DNA of 22,951 bases, from positions 1 through 22,951 of the forward strand of contig DPRS01000019.1 in the NCBI GenBank assembly GCA_003537575.1. The letters are read 5' to 3'. This stretch comes from Oxalobacteraceae bacterium (GTDB lineage Bacteria > Pseudomonadota > Gammaproteobacteria > Burkholderiales > Burkholderiaceae_D). A program made the translations under genes and the position numbers. Shown piece after piece: positions 22,368-22,951 of this stretch (position 1 is the first letter of the stretch; the number at the start of each line of letters is the position of its first letter). The notes below the pieces were generated by a model. It did not search any database. It had not been told where the DNA came from and worked only from the letters and a program-made list of their open reading frames with translations.

Positions 22368-22951
22368 ATGAAAGTTTTTTACGATAAAGATTGTGATCTG
22401 TCCCTCATCAAAGGCAAGAACGTCGCCATCATCGGTTACGGTTCGCAAGGCCATGCGCATGCGCAAAACCTGAACGACTCCGGCGTCAACGTCACCGTTG
22501 GCCTGCGCAAGGGCGGCGCTTCCTGGACCAAGGTCGAGAAGGCTGGCCTGAAGGTCGCCGAAGTTAACGAGGCAGTCAAGGCTGCCGACGTCATCATGAT
22601 CCTGCTGCCGGACGAGAACATCGCCCAGGTCTACAACGAAAACGTCGCTCCCAACGCCAAGCAGGGCGCCGTGCTGGCTTTCGCCCACGGCTTCAACGTG
22701 CACTACGGCCAAGTCGTGCCGCGTGCCGACCTCGACGTCATCATGATTGCGCCGAAGGCCCCGGGCCACACCGTGCGCGGCACCTACGCCCAGGGTGGCG
22801 GCGTGCCGCACCTGGTCGCCGTGTACCAGGACAAGTCCGGCAACGCCCGCGACATCGCCCTGTCGTACGCCATGGCCAACGGCGGCGGCCGTGCCGGCAT
22901 CATCGAAACCAACTTCCGTGAAGAAACCGAAACCGACCTGTTCGGCGAGCA
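22368..22951 (+). CDS. ilvC: ketol-acid reductoisomerase, 5' part (3' end outside window)
   Basis: IlvC isomerises and reduces acetolactate or acetohydroxybutyrate with NADPH and Mg2+ to the dihydroxy acids, the step after IlvBH. The visible 194 codons hold the Rossmann motif VAIIGYGSQGHAHAQNL (residues ~19-35), the cofactor loop GLRKGGASW, AFAHGFNVHYG, and the Mg2+ ligands D190 and E194 in TDLFGE, at exactly the numbering of the short (class I) Pseudomonas-type enzyme. ATG 22368 follows a good ribosome-binding site, AGGAAAG at 22358-22364. The gene is cut by the right edge. Cotranscription with ilvBH is likely, though the intervening hairpin and AT-rich gap could allow separate expression. 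Confidence 0.97.
   Translation, partial: MKVFYDKDCDLSLIKGKNVAIIGYGSQGHAHAQNLNDSGVNVTVGLRKGGASWTKVEKAGLKVAEVNEAVKAADVIMILLPDENIAQVYNENVAPNAKQGAVLAFAHGFNVHYGQVVPRADLDVIMIAPKAPGHTVRGTYAQGGGVPHLVAVYQDKSGNARDIALSYAMANGGGRAGIIETNFREETETDLFGE

Overview
The window looks like a GC-rich betaproteobacterial chromosome of the Burkholderiales, most likely an Oxalobacteraceae-like genus. This rests on the housekeeping gene order (leuB-asd-fimV-truA-trpFBA-accD-folC-dedD-cvpA-purF-metY/Z-like, then ilvBHC) and on protein character; no rRNA or marker gene is present to confirm it. Both ends cut genes: the 3' part of leuB on the left and the 5' part of ilvC on the right. I see no tRNA, rRNA, CRISPR array, transposase or phage gene.

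Region 1 (1-9626, all + strand) holds amino-acid and lipid precursor genes around a cell-pole protein. leuB (leucine) and asd (Asp-family amino acids, diaminopimelate) end at a strong terminator. fimV, a 995-residue LysM/one-TM polar hub protein, has its own promoter region and terminator. A run of truA, trpF, trpB, trpA and accD follows and ends at a third terminator. TrpA carries Glu where the classic catalytic Asp60 is expected.

Region 2 (9656-15376, + strand) holds folC, a SPOR-domain cell-division protein, cvpA (4-base overlap with the SPOR gene), purF and a Cys/Met PLP enzyme. Two adjacent GGGAC-type hairpins sit between cvpA and purF, and a related hairpin lies between ilvH and ilvC. 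They look like a dispersed REP-like repeat family.

Region 3 (15497-19504, - strand) is the least ordinary part. It is a tightly packed six-gene unit: an ECF-like sigma factor, a small one-TM protein (DUF3619-like) overlapping it by ATGA, a lipoprotein (DUF3106-like) with an 18-residue helical repeat, an RDD-type membrane protein, a membrane-anchored alpha/beta hydrolase and a LOG-family phosphoribohydrolase. Its head resembles a sigma/anti-sigma/periplasmic-sensor cassette, which I put forward as the candidate under-described system.

Region 4 (19505-22951) starts with a roughly 550-base divergent intergenic region that carries operator-like repeats and a long structured ilvB leader with a terminator hairpin, consistent with attenuation. 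ilvB, ilvH and the start of ilvC follow and form the acetolactate-to-dihydroxyisovalerate part of branched-chain amino-acid synthesis.
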